64,000 nt of DNA from positions 35,207 through 99,206 of IMG/VR virus record IMGVR_UViG_3300017917_001914; one strand, 5' to 3'. The notes below the pieces were generated by a model. That model made no database searches, had not been told where the DNA came from, and worked only from the letters and a program-made list of their open reading frames with translations. This document shows positions 17,201 through 25,606 of this stretch, piece by piece (position 1 is the stretch's first letter; each line of letters starts with the position of its first letter). The position numbers were made by a program, and so were the translations under genes. This stretch comes from a virus.

Positions 17201-20200
17201 GTGAGTATCCGTTTGTGGCTTCGGCGTATTTGTTTTTAAATAGTTTACCATTATCAACTCTTAGAGAGAAATATAAAACATATGAATCAAATTCAGTTAC
17301 TGATTTAGATTACATTTTTGCTACTCTAAAGAAATTTGGTGCGGTTCATAAATTACCATATCCTTGGATATTAAAAATAGGTTCTGTTTGGAACAGATAT
17401 AAAAACTTTGTTGAAACAGGTCAAGATATTTTAGACACATCATGGTCAGGATTTAGTTATGTACACAATTATGACCCAGTAACTAATTCACCAACAAGAA
17501 ATTACGGGTTAACAATAAATGGTTCTCAAATAGATATTGTATTAGAAAAAAACACAACATTAGGACTTGAAACCTCGTCGTTAATTAATACGGGATTTTA
17601 TCCATTATTGATAAATGATTTTAATGTTTTTTATCAGGGATTCCAAATATATTCAGGTTACACTGATACTGACATTCAAAACGGATTTAGTTCAGGTGTT
17701 ACATTAAATTATGTTCCGGAAGCAATTATTAATTTACCTGAAGGTTTTGACCCAAATAACCCAAAAAGAGATTTAAGAGTAATCCCTTGGTCAGTTTATA
17801 TTACAACTTTAGACCAAACAGCGTCTTATATTGTGCCATCACAAGGTGCGTTAATTAATCAAACAAGTAATGAATGTATAACTGAAGAAACTAATCAATT
17901 AAAATATGAAATAACAGGTAATACTGCAATGTACAATGGTTCAGTTAGATTATTTTGGGCGGCACCTAATTATGGTTATTTTGATGTTGATAAAGTAGTT
18001 AAACCTACTCCGTTAAAATATTTAAAACAAGTTTTTAATATTACCGGTGACACTAAACAAGAAAACTTTTCTATTAACGGAAAACAAGACCAATATACTG
18101 AAATTAGTGAAATGTTTTCTGTCTTTGAAAAAGAAGTTTTAGATAGTTTTGAGTTAGAGTTTTTAAATTTCTCAAAATCAATATATGATTTTGATGATGA
18201 ATTTATATCAAATACTGATACTGAAACAACAAAATCATTCAAGAATTTCCAAATGTTAATGAGAAGTTTAATGAAAATTCCAAAAGTTACTGGAACAAAT
18301 ATTAACACTGAATTAGTTTCTACGGTTTCGGAATCACAATTAAATGTTTTATCTAATATTTTACAATCATTTTTAAATTATGATGTTGTTTTCAAATATG
18401 GTAACCCTGCAAATTTTGATAAAAGATTATTTTATACATTTTCAAATAAATTAATCGCTGACCCATATACTTGGAGTAAGTATTCATTTCAAACACCAAC
18501 ACCATTACCAACATCAGGTGGTACGGTAACTTTATCTCAATCAATTATAAACTATCCAAATGAATGGGAGGCGTTACAACTATATGTTGGTTTTTCGGAA
18601 ATACCTCAATTACAATATACAAATAATGGTTCATATATAACCGATTTCTTTGTTGATTGTAATATAGATTTTAGTGTTGATAATATTAAAACATTTGCCC
18701 CAATTATTAAAATTTATGCGACACAAAAATTAAATGATAATACATTAAATTATAATAAATTTGTAACATTAATGAATCAATACATTGATAGTACAGATAA
18801 GTTTCAAAATATTATTATTAATAAATTGATGCCTAAATTACAAAAACAATTACCGGATGTTGGTAGTACACCTGACGCTGCTTTAGCAACAGCATTAGAA
18901 GGGCCTCAAACAAAGTTAGAATATTGGGAGTCATTTAAAGCGTTAAACGATAAATGGATATCAGGAAATGATTTTAAAACTAAAACATTATTTGAGGATG
19001 TTTTATTAATGGATAGGGCAAATAGAAATATTGGGGATAAAATTTTAGTTGATGTTAATAAATTAAAAAATAGATTAAGTAAGATAAATCCAAAAACAAG
19101 TATGTTAACTTTTGTTCAAACAATTTTAGTTGAAAACAACTTTGTTGTTATGAATATACCATCTTACGTTAATTTTTATAATGTACAAGATGCGGTAAAA
19201 AATCCTGTACCAAAACCTGAAGGAAGTCTTGAGTTTGCGAATACAATGTTTGGAACATTCTTAAATGTTGATTATCGAAATTCTTCAGCAAAAATGGTTT
19301 GTTTTTATGCGGGAAAACCAAGTGAACAACCTGATTTTAAAAATAACGCTAATGTAAGATTTAAAGGTGATTCTTTTGATTTACGAAGAGCATCGGATAA
19401 CCCATTAATTGAAGACCAAATAGGTAAAATAGATTGGGATAAATCTAATAAAGTTGTTGGATTTAATGTTGATGTTGGGCCACAAAATCAATCAATTTTC
19501 CATGGATTCCAAATAGACCAAAGTGCTGGTCAAGCAACAGCCGAATCTTTACAACAAACGGATGAATTGGTTAAACAATCTTCAGGTAAAGTTGCGGGAA
19601 CTCAAAATATTTCATTATATAATTTATATAAAAATAGAAGTTATGCTTGTACGGTATCTATGATGGGTAATGCTATGATTCAACCAACGATGTATTTTAA
19701 CTTGAGACATGTGCCTATGTTTAGTGGGGCATATATGATTCAAGAAGTTAATCATAGTATTGGCCCGGGAACTTTTGAAACGGTATTTAAAGGTATCAGA
19801 CAAGCGGTATCAAATTTACCTGAAATTGATAGTTATATTCAAACTTTAAAAACTAATTTATTAACATCTATTATTGAAAAGAATAAACAAGATAAACAAG
19901 CTGCGATAAAAGAAAGTGGTACAAAACAAAATAATGTTATTAGTCAGTCTAATAACACAGTTAAAGATGCTACAACTAAACCGGCAAATACCTCAACTGA
20001 TTATCCAAGTTGTACACCAATTAGGAATTATGAGAAATATCAAAAAATAGATTCTCCGACAACAACTAAATCTAAATATAAAGATGTTATTGCAACAATT
20101 ATAAATCAAACTCAAGACCAAAAATTAAGATATTTAGTTTTTGCAACAATCTATTTAGGTTCATCAAACGGAACTGAATTAGAAACAAATGAGAATAACT

Positions 20201-21096
20201 ATTCAGGTGTTGATTTATTACAAAATTGGGGTCAAGCGGGTGTTTCGTACTTTAGTAACGAATTTTATTGTAATTCAAGTAATATACCATATGCTATTTT
20301 TTCAGATTTATCTAAACATGTTGAATTTTTAATTGCAAGATTTAGTGGTAAGATAGGATTATTACCGGCAATTACTGCTAAAGATATTACTAAATTCTAT
20401 ACGTTATATTTTTCTGCGGTACAAAAGAATATTGATGTTTATAATAAATTAGTTGAAAATCCAAGTCAATTAAGTGAAATTGAAACTAGTGTTCAACAAT
20501 CTATAGATTTATTTAAAACAGGTAGTGGTAACGAAAGTGGTTCATTACCACCTAGTACTCCACCAACCGCTAATACGGATGAAGGTATTTTTAAAGACGC
20601 AAAAGCGTTTAGTACAACTTCATTAAATAATCTTGATATAAAAAATGGGGTTTTAACTGGTAATTTTGTTGTTTATTATGAAGGGGAATTATTATCTCAA
20701 GATTATCCGGCTAAATTATATATTGCAGGAGGGGTGAATAATAGAGTTGAAATTGGTAGTTTTGTAATAAAACCAACAACAAATAAAAACGTTGGTTCAT
20801 TTGTTTCTGTTCCTAAAATTACAGAAATTTTAGATGTGGCAAAAAATGATGAAACATATCGTATTACATTTATAGTTGTAGTTAATGCGTTCCCCAACAT
20901 TAGTTATGGGTTTACAAGAGTTTTAGCACCAATAAAATGTCCTGATGAAGATTTTGATTATCGTGATATAATTTCGGTAAGTACTTGGGATTCAGTTAAG
21001 GGTAATATTTGTTGTAATTGTTATAGTGAACCATATGAAGGTTCAGAAATTATTTGGGATGGTAAACGTTGTTCAAAAAATGGAACAACATGTTAA
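14224..21096 (+). CDS. Giant baseplate hub protein (2290 aa)
   Basis: The largest gene in the window. The N-terminal part (about residues 150-260) has SITIELEDVKGRAMFEAGDN, then FFNLPYPMFQLTIKGFYGK and FYTYKYTLLSEVPMAAL, resembling hub/gp27-type tube-like domains. Around residues 1800-1860 lies YACTVSMMGNAMIQPTMYF with FSGAYMIQEVNHSIGPG, as in hub proteins that measure the tube-to-spike junction. After residue 1950 a compact region with NNYSGVDLLQNWG and PYAIFSDLSKHVEFLIARF has the look of a glucosaminidase-like fold, but I see no certain catalytic pair. The extreme C-terminus is Cys-rich (GNICCNCYSEPY ... CSKNGTTC), perhaps metal-binding. The 500-residue middle is unassigned. Start ATG 14224 overlaps the upstream gene by 11 bases. 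Confidence 0.7.
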   Translation: MVDKSENILVEFDYNNISIIDPNKVIDNDGRVQERYVKQENLVMYANLECKVLPRTKLALGVANNDQVQTVSIASINFLKPGDKTYLDNSYTDELTGKDTITGNGVNQPKLTSVSNPNKSSDYYIKQTINSGGKQASVDNGLLGITSINIRQGLDFLPSITIELEDVKGRAMFEAGDNSPYAAFFNLPYPMFQLTIKGFYGKAVKLQLMLQTFSSRYDTSNGNFKIKLHFYTYKYTLLSEVPMAALTAVPHMYQSRVNIQTVKGSLTNFSNVQDSIVSRGYQKVRELYSEYKSKGMIPDDFPEITVVQMRDRIENFIKNILTSFSQQNLDPLTYVEEYQTLLGNLDKDVYVGAGTSWFSKYMDTENYLVKTDGNKVYTFKPEINTSQKRQNALAELQGIISKAQEKMDANSVCGINGKYTIDGKTNNNSHVPFKIKPEIFPIDLKESDVNVSETYRQRKKLSTQPTPLQLQEFKNQLSEEGIFNSLVITNKGGSEEKKFQFYTFEGVGRFEDLINQMGKDVKTAKENIQEGLTEALTNLLQKKDNGIGFVPNIRNVLAVIFANGEAFLRLMDDVHVQAWNLNDTQIKARRNAILNPETANACVDNLSTGDNKTLPIYPWPQMLVATSGKDGREQFELTYPGDKSVINQTKAYLTDLWPEVEFVEEFIRATTQTVKPPADPLTTTNPLTDVQRVSLDAIEFPISNAVYDNKEEIKYFYEIFERIFLTSNYSGLLRSNGNTQDQDKVTDVIAEAESINILQSLSNDNPFIIKKLKEFGINAGNFEILMRHISNDGTGESWQNFIRGIFNTSYIKNKVNNSSFEFLSQNLLNESKSQPLVSLPGENNVVNFISNSTSSNIFNLTDTYPFTNFTWVKNELANGNSISDIKSSYNTTKVLTYNTNKKIISNFLDITNNNDRRPFTNFLFNDIKSPIYTFDLKLFYENRSFDRQLPTEGNLRYNDYSGLVTSNQTVSMFNTPYFVNSIQEGVKNFRNNSEYPFVASAYLFLNSLPLSTLREKYKTYESNSVTDLDYIFATLKKFGAVHKLPYPWILKIGSVWNRYKNFVETGQDILDTSWSGFSYVHNYDPVTNSPTRNYGLTINGSQIDIVLEKNTTLGLETSSLINTGFYPLLINDFNVFYQGFQIYSGYTDTDIQNGFSSGVTLNYVPEAIINLPEGFDPNNPKRDLRVIPWSVYITTLDQTASYIVPSQGALINQTSNECITEETNQLKYEITGNTAMYNGSVRLFWAAPNYGYFDVDKVVKPTPLKYLKQVFNITGDTKQENFSINGKQDQYTEISEMFSVFEKEVLDSFELEFLNFSKSIYDFDDEFISNTDTETTKSFKNFQMLMRSLMKIPKVTGTNINTELVSTVSESQLNVLSNILQSFLNYDVVFKYGNPANFDKRLFYTFSNKLIADPYTWSKYSFQTPTPLPTSGGTVTLSQSIINYPNEWEALQLYVGFSEIPQLQYTNNGSYITDFFVDCNIDFSVDNIKTFAPIIKIYATQKLNDNTLNYNKFVTLMNQYIDSTDKFQNIIINKLMPKLQKQLPDVGSTPDAALATALEGPQTKLEYWESFKALNDKWISGNDFKTKTLFEDVLLMDRANRNIGDKILVDVNKLKNRLSKINPKTSMLTFVQTILVENNFVVMNIPSYVNFYNVQDAVKNPVPKPEGSLEFANTMFGTFLNVDYRNSSAKMVCFYAGKPSEQPDFKNNANVRFKGDSFDLRRASDNPLIEDQIGKIDWDKSNKVVGFNVDVGPQNQSIFHGFQIDQSAGQATAESLQQTDELVKQSSGKVAGTQNISLYNLYKNRSYACTVSMMGNAMIQPTMYFNLRHVPMFSGAYMIQEVNHSIGPGTFETVFKGIRQAVSNLPEIDSYIQTLKTNLLTSIIEKNKQDKQAAIKESGTKQNNVISQSNNTVKDATTKPANTSTDYPSCTPIRNYEKYQKIDSPTTTKSKYKDVIATIINQTQDQKLRYLVFATIYLGSSNGTELETNENNYSGVDLLQNWGQAGVSYFSNEFYCNSSNIPYAIFSDLSKHVEFLIARFSGKIGLLPAITAKDITKFYTLYFSAVQKNIDVYNKLVENPSQLSEIETSVQQSIDLFKTGSGNESGSLPPSTPPTANTDEGIFKDAKAFSTTSLNNLDIKNGVLTGNFVVYYEGELLSQDYPAKLYIAGGVNNRVEIGSFVIKPTTNKNVGSFVSVPKITEILDVAKNDETYRITFIVVVNAFPNISYGFTRVLAPIKCPDEDFDYRDIISVSTWDSVKGNICCNCYSEPYEGSEIIWDGKRCSKNGTTC

Positions 21097-21120
21097 ATTA
21101 AGTTTTTTCAAAATAAAAGA

Positions 21121-21129
21121 TATTTATAA
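21121..21129 (+). promoter_or_regulatory. TATTTATAA box (also contains TATAAATA)
   Basis: Recurring box 10 bases before ATG 21140. Its extension TATTTATAAATA also reads as the T4 late sequence TATAAATA on the same strand. Confidence 0.45.
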
Positions 21130-21139
21130 ATAAAAGATT

Positions 21140-21364
21140 ATGGACACAAAATTAATATTAGACAACTATTTAGGTAAAAATACCAGAAGTACCGAAAAAG
21201 ATTTGGGAGATGGTTCTAAACAAGTATGTGATTTAGATACAGGAGATTGTTATACTATCAGAATGAAAGATGGTTTAATTGAAAGAGTTGATAATACATT
21301 AAATAAAAATAAAAAAATTCAAGTTGAAACCTTAACAGGAGTAAAACAACTATTAAACGGTTAA
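21140..21364 (+). CDS. Small hypothetical protein, 74 aa
   Basis: The product is polar and Lys-rich, with LGDGSKQVCDLDTGDCYTIR in its first half, a possible two-cysteine beta hairpin. I do not recognise the family. It follows its own TATTTAT box and lies 4 bases ahead of the Pro/Ala-rich gene, so the two are likely co-expressed late, at the border between the baseplate and replication regions. No membrane or signal segment. Confidence 0.7.
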   Translation: MDTKLILDNYLGKNTRSTEKDLGDGSKQVCDLDTGDCYTIRMKDGLIERVDNTLNKNKKIQVETLTGVKQLLNG

Positions 21365-21368
21365 TAAC

Positions 21369-22040
21369 ATGAAAAAAATAGACAATCAAATTTTAGAAGA
21401 GATTGCTAGATATAATTCTATCAATCAATATATTGTTGAACAAGATGCTACATTACCTCCACCACCTGGTGAGGTTGACCCAAACGCCGCTCCGGCACCT
21501 GATGCGGGATTAGCACCACCGGCTGACCCAAACGCGGCACCACCGGCACCGGCAGCACCGGCTGGCCCTCAACCTGTTGATGTTGCTAATGACCCTGATG
21601 TTGAGAAAGTTGGTGAAGATGAAAAATCAGAATCAAAAACTGAAGAAATGGATATTACTGATTTAGTAAAATCTCAGAAAAAAGTTGAAGAAAAACAAGA
21701 AGAATATTTTAACAACCTATTTCAACATTTAGATAATTTAGAAACTAAATTAGGTGAAATGGATGGTATCATGACTAAATTAAATGACTTGGAGGCTAAA
21801 GTTGAAAAATACAGAGAAAAAACACCTCAAGAAAGATTAGAATTAAGAACATTAGATTCAGGGCCTTTTAATCAAAAATTAAGTCAATTCTTTGATGATA
21901 AAGAAGAAGATATGGAAAAATCGGGAAAAAATGAATATGTTTTAACCCAAGACGAAGTTGAAGATTATTCACCAAATGAGATTAGAAAAACCTTCAGAAA
22001 TTTTGAAGATGAAACAAATCCATTTAGACAAGTAAAATAA
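21369..22040 (+). CDS. Pro/Ala-rich coiled-coil protein, probably structural
   Basis: 223 residues in three parts: a helical start (MKKIDNQILEEIARYNSINQ), a Pro/Ala-rich low-complexity linker at about residues 27-70, and an acidic C-terminal part with a coiled-coil stretch (EEYFNNLFQHLDNLETKLGE ... KLNDLEAKVEKYREK). The linker is markedly richer in GC than its surroundings, because Pro and Ala codons are GC-rich. I do not recognise the function. A scaffold, prohead or baseplate accessory role is possible from composition. It ends at a strong terminator. Confidence 0.75.
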   Translation: MKKIDNQILEEIARYNSINQYIVEQDATLPPPPGEVDPNAAPAPDAGLAPPADPNAAPPAPAAPAGPQPVDVANDPDVEKVGEDEKSESKTEEMDITDLVKSQKKVEEKQEEYFNNLFQHLDNLETKLGEMDGIMTKLNDLEAKVEKYREKTPQERLELRTLDSGPFNQKLSQFFDDKEEDMEKSGKNEYVLTQDEVEDYSPNEIRKTFRNFEDETNPFRQVK

Positions 22041-22043
22041 TAT

Positions 22044-22070
22044 AAACGGTCTTAATGACCGTTTTTTTTT
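22044..22070 (+). terminator. Rho-independent terminator
   Basis: AAACGGTC (22044-22051), loop TTAAT, GACCGTTT (22057-22064), followed by a long T-run. It separates the late tail unit from the replication unit. Confidence 0.92.
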
Positions 22071-22081
22071 ACTAATATTAT

Positions 22082-22110
22082 TTGACAAACACACGGCTGA
22101 CACTTATACT
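22082..22110 (+). promoter_or_regulatory. Host-type promoter before gp32
   Basis: TTGACA (22082-22087), exactly 17 bases, then TATACT (22105-22110), a near-perfect housekeeping-sigma promoter, 29 bases before ATG 22140. A TTTG at 22081 would also serve as a Bacteroidota -33 element, although the -7 box TAnnTTTG is only partly matched. No TATTTAT box occurs here, consistent with early or middle expression. Confidence 0.65.
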
Positions 22111-22139
22111 TTAATAAACCTTTAAATATTTTAAACACT

Positions 22140-22994
22140 ATGGCGACAAATTCATTAGACGCAGTTTTGGCTCAATACGAGCAATCAAAACAAGGTGGTT
22201 CTTCTAACACCTCAAAATTCACACAAGAAGAAAGAATGAAAAAATACTTCGCGGCAATCCTTTCAGATAAGGAAACTCAAGGCCAAAGAAGATTAAGAAT
22301 CTTACCAACTAAAGATGGTTCTTCACCATTTAAAGAAGTTTGGTATCACGAGATTCAAGTTGATGGTAAATTCCAAAAATTTTATGACCCGGGTAAAAAT
22401 GACAATGAACGTTCACCTTTAAATGAGGTTTACGAAGAACTTCGTTCTACCGGAAAAGAATCTGACAAAGAGTTGGCTAAACAGTACTTATCACGTAAGT
22501 TTTATATTGTGAAAGTTATTGATAGAGATAACGAGGAAGATGGGGTTAAATTTTGGAGATTTAAACATAACTACAAAAATGAAGGAATTTTAGATAAAAT
22601 TATTCCTATTTGGAGAAATAAAGGTGATATTACCGACCCTGTAACAGGTAGAGATATCATTTTAGAATTAACTAAAGCAAAAACTCCAAAAGGTGCTCAG
22701 TACACTGTAATTCAAACGGTTATGTATGATGATGCGGCTCCGGTTCACGAAGACAAAACAACAGCAGATAGTTGGATTAACGATGAGTTATCTTGGGAAG
22801 ATGTTTATTCTAAAAAACCTGTTGAGTATTTAGAAGCTATTGCAAGAGGAGAAACTCCAAAATGGAATTCTGATAAAGGTGGTTACGACTATGGTAATTC
22901 AGATGAGGATGAAACTTCATTTGGTGGAGCAAAACCTTCAGGTTATGAAGACCCACAAGCGGGTGCTGAAGGGGAAGATGATATGCCATTCTAA
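22140..22994 (+). CDS. Single-stranded DNA-binding protein (T4 gp32-like)
   Basis: Coats single-stranded DNA during replication and recombination and recruits partners through its acidic tail. At 284 residues it is close to T4 gp32 (301). The N-terminal basic region, an OB-like core with RRLRILPTKDGSSPFKEVW and FWRFKHNYKNEGI, and an acidic C-terminus ending EGEDDMPF fit the family. The Cys/His zinc site of T4 gp32 is absent: no cysteines appear in the core. It sits behind a host-type promoter and ahead of uvsX, its recombination partner. The stop is followed 3 bases later by a mini-ORF. Confidence 0.88.
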   Translation: MATNSLDAVLAQYEQSKQGGSSNTSKFTQEERMKKYFAAILSDKETQGQRRLRILPTKDGSSPFKEVWYHEIQVDGKFQKFYDPGKNDNERSPLNEVYEELRSTGKESDKELAKQYLSRKFYIVKVIDRDNEEDGVKFWRFKHNYKNEGILDKIIPIWRNKGDITDPVTGRDIILELTKAKTPKGAQYTVIQTVMYDDAAPVHEDKTTADSWINDELSWEDVYSKKPVEYLEAIARGETPKWNSDKGGYDYGNSDEDETSFGGAKPSGYEDPQAGAEGEDDMPF

Positions 22995-22997
22995 TCA

Positions 22998-23102
22998 ATG
23001 AAAATAACTTGGACAAATAACTTGGACACGAACTTAGACATCGTGTCCAAGTTGTCTAAAAAACTTACAAAAAATAACATTTACTTGGACATATGGGAAT
23101 AA
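22998..23102 (+). CDS. 34-codon mini-ORF between gp32 and uvsX
   Basis: ATG at 22998 lies 3 bases after the gp32 stop, and the frame runs to TAA at 23102, overlapping the uvsX start (23093) by 10 bases. The product begins MKITWTNNLDTNLDIVSKL and ends YLDIWE. The tight spacing on both sides suggests translational coupling. However, its sequence is dominated by a decamer DNA repeat read in two frames, so it may be a by-product of a regulatory region. Function unknown. Confidence 0.4.
   Translation: MKITWTNNLDTNLDIVSKLSKKLTKNNIYLDIWE
23006..23091. repeat. Cluster of AACTTGGACA decamers with a 13-bp palindrome
   Basis: AACTTGGACA at 23006 and 23019, AACTTAGACA at 23031, TACTTGGACA at 23082, and an inverted copy TGTCCAAGTT at 23044. 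AACTTGGACACGA (23019-23031) and TCGTGTCCAAGTT (23041-23053) form a perfect 13-bp stem around a 9-base loop that itself is most of the third repeat. The cluster occupies the gp32-uvsX junction. It may be a binding array, a translational operator or an origin-type iteron set. Confidence 0.7.
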
Positions 23103-24091
23103 AAAAGAAAACCTTCTCTATGGAGGATATAAAAAACAAATACTCTACTAAAACAAAATATAAAGACGAAAGTTATTATAATTGTGGTGAAGCGTTTATG
23201 GAGGCTTGTGGATTACCAGGGCCTATTATGGGTGGAATCAATATGTTTTTAGGTCATTCAAACTCATCAAAAACAACCGCAATGATTTTAGCTGCGGCTG
23301 ATGCTCAAAGAAGAGGTGATTTACCGGTTCTTATGATTACAGAAAAAAAATGGAGTTGGACTCACGCTGTTGAGTTAGGATTACAAGCGGAACAAGATGA
23401 AGATGGTAATTGGGATGGTCATTTTATCTTTAATGATAGTTTTGATTATATTGAACAATTAACTGACTATATGAATGATATATTGGATGCTCAAGAAAGT
23501 GGGGAAATTCCTTATAATATTTTATTTTGTTGGGATTCTGTTGGTTCAGTTCCTTGTAAAATGACTTACGAAGGTAAGGGTGGAAAAATGCACAACGCTG
23601 CGGCACTTGCTGATACAATTGGTATGGGTATTCACTCGAGAATTTCTAAAACCAAAAAAGAAAGTGTTCCATATTACGCAACTATGGTTGTAATTAATCA
23701 ACCTTGGGTTGACTTACCGGACAATCCTTTTGGACAACCTGAGATTAAAGCTAAAGGTGGTGAGGCATTATGGTTAGCATCAAGTTTAGTATTCTTATTT
23801 GGTAATCAGAAGAAAGCGGGTATTAACCACATCACAGCAACTAAGAATGGTAGAACAGTGGCTTACGCTACAAGAACTAAAATATCTGTATTGAAAAACC
23901 ACGTTAATGGTATTTCATTCAAAGATGGTAAGATTATTGCAGTACCCCAAGGGTATATTAAAGACGATAAAGTGGCTTTAGACAAATACAAAAAAGAATA
24001 TTCAGAATTTTGGAATAAAATCTTATCAGGTGATGGTGACATTATCTTCAAAGATGTTGTAACAAAAGTAGAAGAAGAGGACGAAGACTAG
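23093..24091 (+). CDS. uvsX: UvsX-type RecA recombinase
   Basis: Forms filaments on single-stranded DNA and drives strand exchange and recombination-dependent replication. The 332-residue protein has GGINMFLGHSNSSKTTAMIL with Walker A at about residues 54-62 (GHSNSSKTT in place of the bacterial GPESSGKT), LFCWDSVGSVP as Walker B, and MVVINQPWVDLPDNPFGQPE with KAKGGEALWLASSLVFLF, the L2 and following core strand of RecA/UvsX. The C-terminus is acidic (KVEEEDED). Shorter than T4 UvsX (about 390). Its start lies within the last codons of the mini-ORF and directly after a decamer repeat, which could control its expression. Confidence 0.9.
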   Translation: MGIKKKTFSMEDIKNKYSTKTKYKDESYYNCGEAFMEACGLPGPIMGGINMFLGHSNSSKTTAMILAAADAQRRGDLPVLMITEKKWSWTHAVELGLQAEQDEDGNWDGHFIFNDSFDYIEQLTDYMNDILDAQESGEIPYNILFCWDSVGSVPCKMTYEGKGGKMHNAAALADTIGMGIHSRISKTKKESVPYYATMVVINQPWVDLPDNPFGQPEIKAKGGEALWLASSLVFLFGNQKKAGINHITATKNGRTVAYATRTKISVLKNHVNGISFKDGKIIAVPQGYIKDDKVALDKYKKEYSEFWNKILSGDGDIIFKDVVTKVEEEDED

Positions 24092-24113
24092 TACTAATGT
24101 AAACAAACAAAAA

Positions 24114-25115
24114 GTGGTTAAAACACTATTAGTGGATGGTAACAATTTAACAAAAATTGGATTCCACGGGGTTAAAGATTTTTTTAATAAAGGTAAACAC
24201 ATAGGTGCCGTATGGCACTTTGTGAATACCCTTCGTAGACTTATAGACGAAGAAAACTACGACAAAGTAGTTGTGTTTTGGGATGGGGATGATAATTCCC
24301 TTACCCGAAAAACATTATATCCCCAATATAAAGAAAAAAGACGTACAACCGATGAGTTCAAAGACCAATCTTTTGAAGAACAAAAAGAGAGGATTAAGGC
24401 GTATTTGGAAGAGTGTTATGTAAGACAAATAAACGTTGAAAAAAATGAGGCGGATGATTTGATTGCTTACTACTGCCAAATCTCGGAGAACGAACAAAAG
24501 ACCATATTCTCGGGAGATAAAGACCTTATTCAACTTATCTCTGATAAGGTATCTTTATATTATCCAAAAACAAAACAAACATTTAGAAATGGAGACAAAG
24601 TAATGTTGGAATATTATTATTTCCCACATCAAAATGTTCGTACCTATAAAATTTTATCAGGTGATAAATCCGATAATATTGATGGTATTTCCGGACTTGG
24701 AGAGAAAACTCTTGTAAAGTTTTTTCCTGAGTTACTTGAAAAACCGGTTTCTGTTTCCGATATTTTAGAAAAGGCTGAAATCCTACTAAAAGAGAATAAA
24801 AGTAATAAAACTTTACAAAATCTATTATCCGGAAAAACAAGAACCGGAGTATATGGTAATGAGTTTTTTGAAGTTAACCAAAAGATTGTTGACTTATCAA
24901 ATCCTCTGATAACAGAAGAAGGTAAAGAAATGGTCGAATTATATTATAGGGAAACTTTAGACCCTGACGGAAGGGGTCATAGAAACCTAATAAAGATGAT
25001 GATGGAAGACGGATTTTTTAAATATCTACCGAAAGGGGATGACACTTGGGTGAATTTTGTTAGACCCTTTTTAAAACTAACAAGAAAAGAAAAAAGAAAT
25101 TATAACAACAATTAA
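24114..25115 (+). CDS. 5'-3' exonuclease / RNase H (T4 Rnh-like, FEN family)
   Basis: Removes RNA primers from lagging-strand fragments. The 333 residues begin with TLLVDGNNLTKIGF (first metal-binding Asp). VVVFWDGDDNSLTRKTLYPQ, YKEKR, EKNEADDLIAYYC and TIFSGDKDLIQLI follow in the order of the PIN/FEN nuclease core. Next comes LSGDKSDNIDGISGLGEKTL, the helix-hairpin-helix DNA-binding part. These acidic residues are the two-metal active site of the family. Length fits T4 RNase H (305). The start codon is GTG at 24114, since the conserved first strand begins directly after it and no ATG fits. It lies between uvsX and the helicase operon. Confidence 0.88.
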   Translation: MVKTLLVDGNNLTKIGFHGVKDFFNKGKHIGAVWHFVNTLRRLIDEENYDKVVVFWDGDDNSLTRKTLYPQYKEKRRTTDEFKDQSFEEQKERIKAYLEECYVRQINVEKNEADDLIAYYCQISENEQKTIFSGDKDLIQLISDKVSLYYPKTKQTFRNGDKVMLEYYYFPHQNVRTYKILSGDKSDNIDGISGLGEKTLVKFFPELLEKPVSVSDILEKAEILLKENKSNKTLQNLLSGKTRTGVYGNEFFEVNQKIVDLSNPLITEEGKEMVELYYRETLDPDGRGHRNLIKMMMEDGFFKYLPKGDDTWVNFVRPFLKLTRKEKRNYNNN

Positions 25116-25123
25116 TTAAAACT

Positions 25124-25576
25124 ATGAAAGACCAAGAATCGGTAAAATTAGAGTTCTTAATGATGGTAAACGACAACATCATTGTACAGAGATTTTTTAA
25201 TGTGAGAGAGTTTAACAATGAGGCTAAAAACTCATTAGAACTTTATGAATTACTTCGTGAATTTAAAGACGATATTCAATCACAATTAGCATTGAAAACC
25301 GTAACGTATATGACGGACAATATGTACGAAATTATTAACAATCCGGCGATTTTAGAAACGTCATACACTGACGGCCCGGAGTACTTCAACATCTTCATCA
25401 AACAAAATGATGTGACAATTTGTCATAGACAAGTGGACGCTAAAGTATACCCTCCAAAGATAAGATATACTGTGGATGTACGCCCACACCTAAAAAACTT
25501 ATTGATGAACTTGACTGACATTTTTTCATCTAAAAATTTAACAAAAAAATATCTAGAAGTTAACCTAAGTGTGTAG
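25124..25576 (+). CDS. Hypothetical protein in replication operon, 150 aa
   Basis: It starts 8 bases after the RNase H gene and ends 30 bases before the helicase gene. The product begins MKDQESVKLEFLMMVNDNII, has a helical middle (YELLREFKDDIQSQLALKTV) and a beta-rich second half with FNIFIKQNDVTICHRQVDAK. I do not recognise the family. Position suggests a replication accessory factor; T4 has a helicase loader and other small factors in comparable clusters, but no motif supports naming one. Confidence 0.75.
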   Translation: MKDQESVKLEFLMMVNDNIIVQRFFNVREFNNEAKNSLELYELLREFKDDIQSQLALKTVTYMTDNMYEIINNPAILETSYTDGPEYFNIFIKQNDVTICHRQVDAKVYPPKIRYTVDVRPHLKNLLMNLTDIFSSKNLTKKYLEVNLSV

Positions 25577-25585
25577 TATTTATTA
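25577..25585 (+). promoter_or_regulatory. TATTTATTA box before helicase gene
   Basis: Recurring box, ending 21 bases before ATG 25607. This is the one copy ahead of a replication gene, so the box is not strictly limited to structural genes. Confidence 0.35.
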
Positions 25586-25606
25586 TTACACTAAAAGAAA
25601 AAATAT

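Noticed and set aside
16695-18308. Open minus-strand frames within the giant hub gene (16695-16961, 17976-18308)
   Set aside because: They are shadows of a continuous 2290-codon + strand gene with good domain content, and have no promoter box or neighbours.
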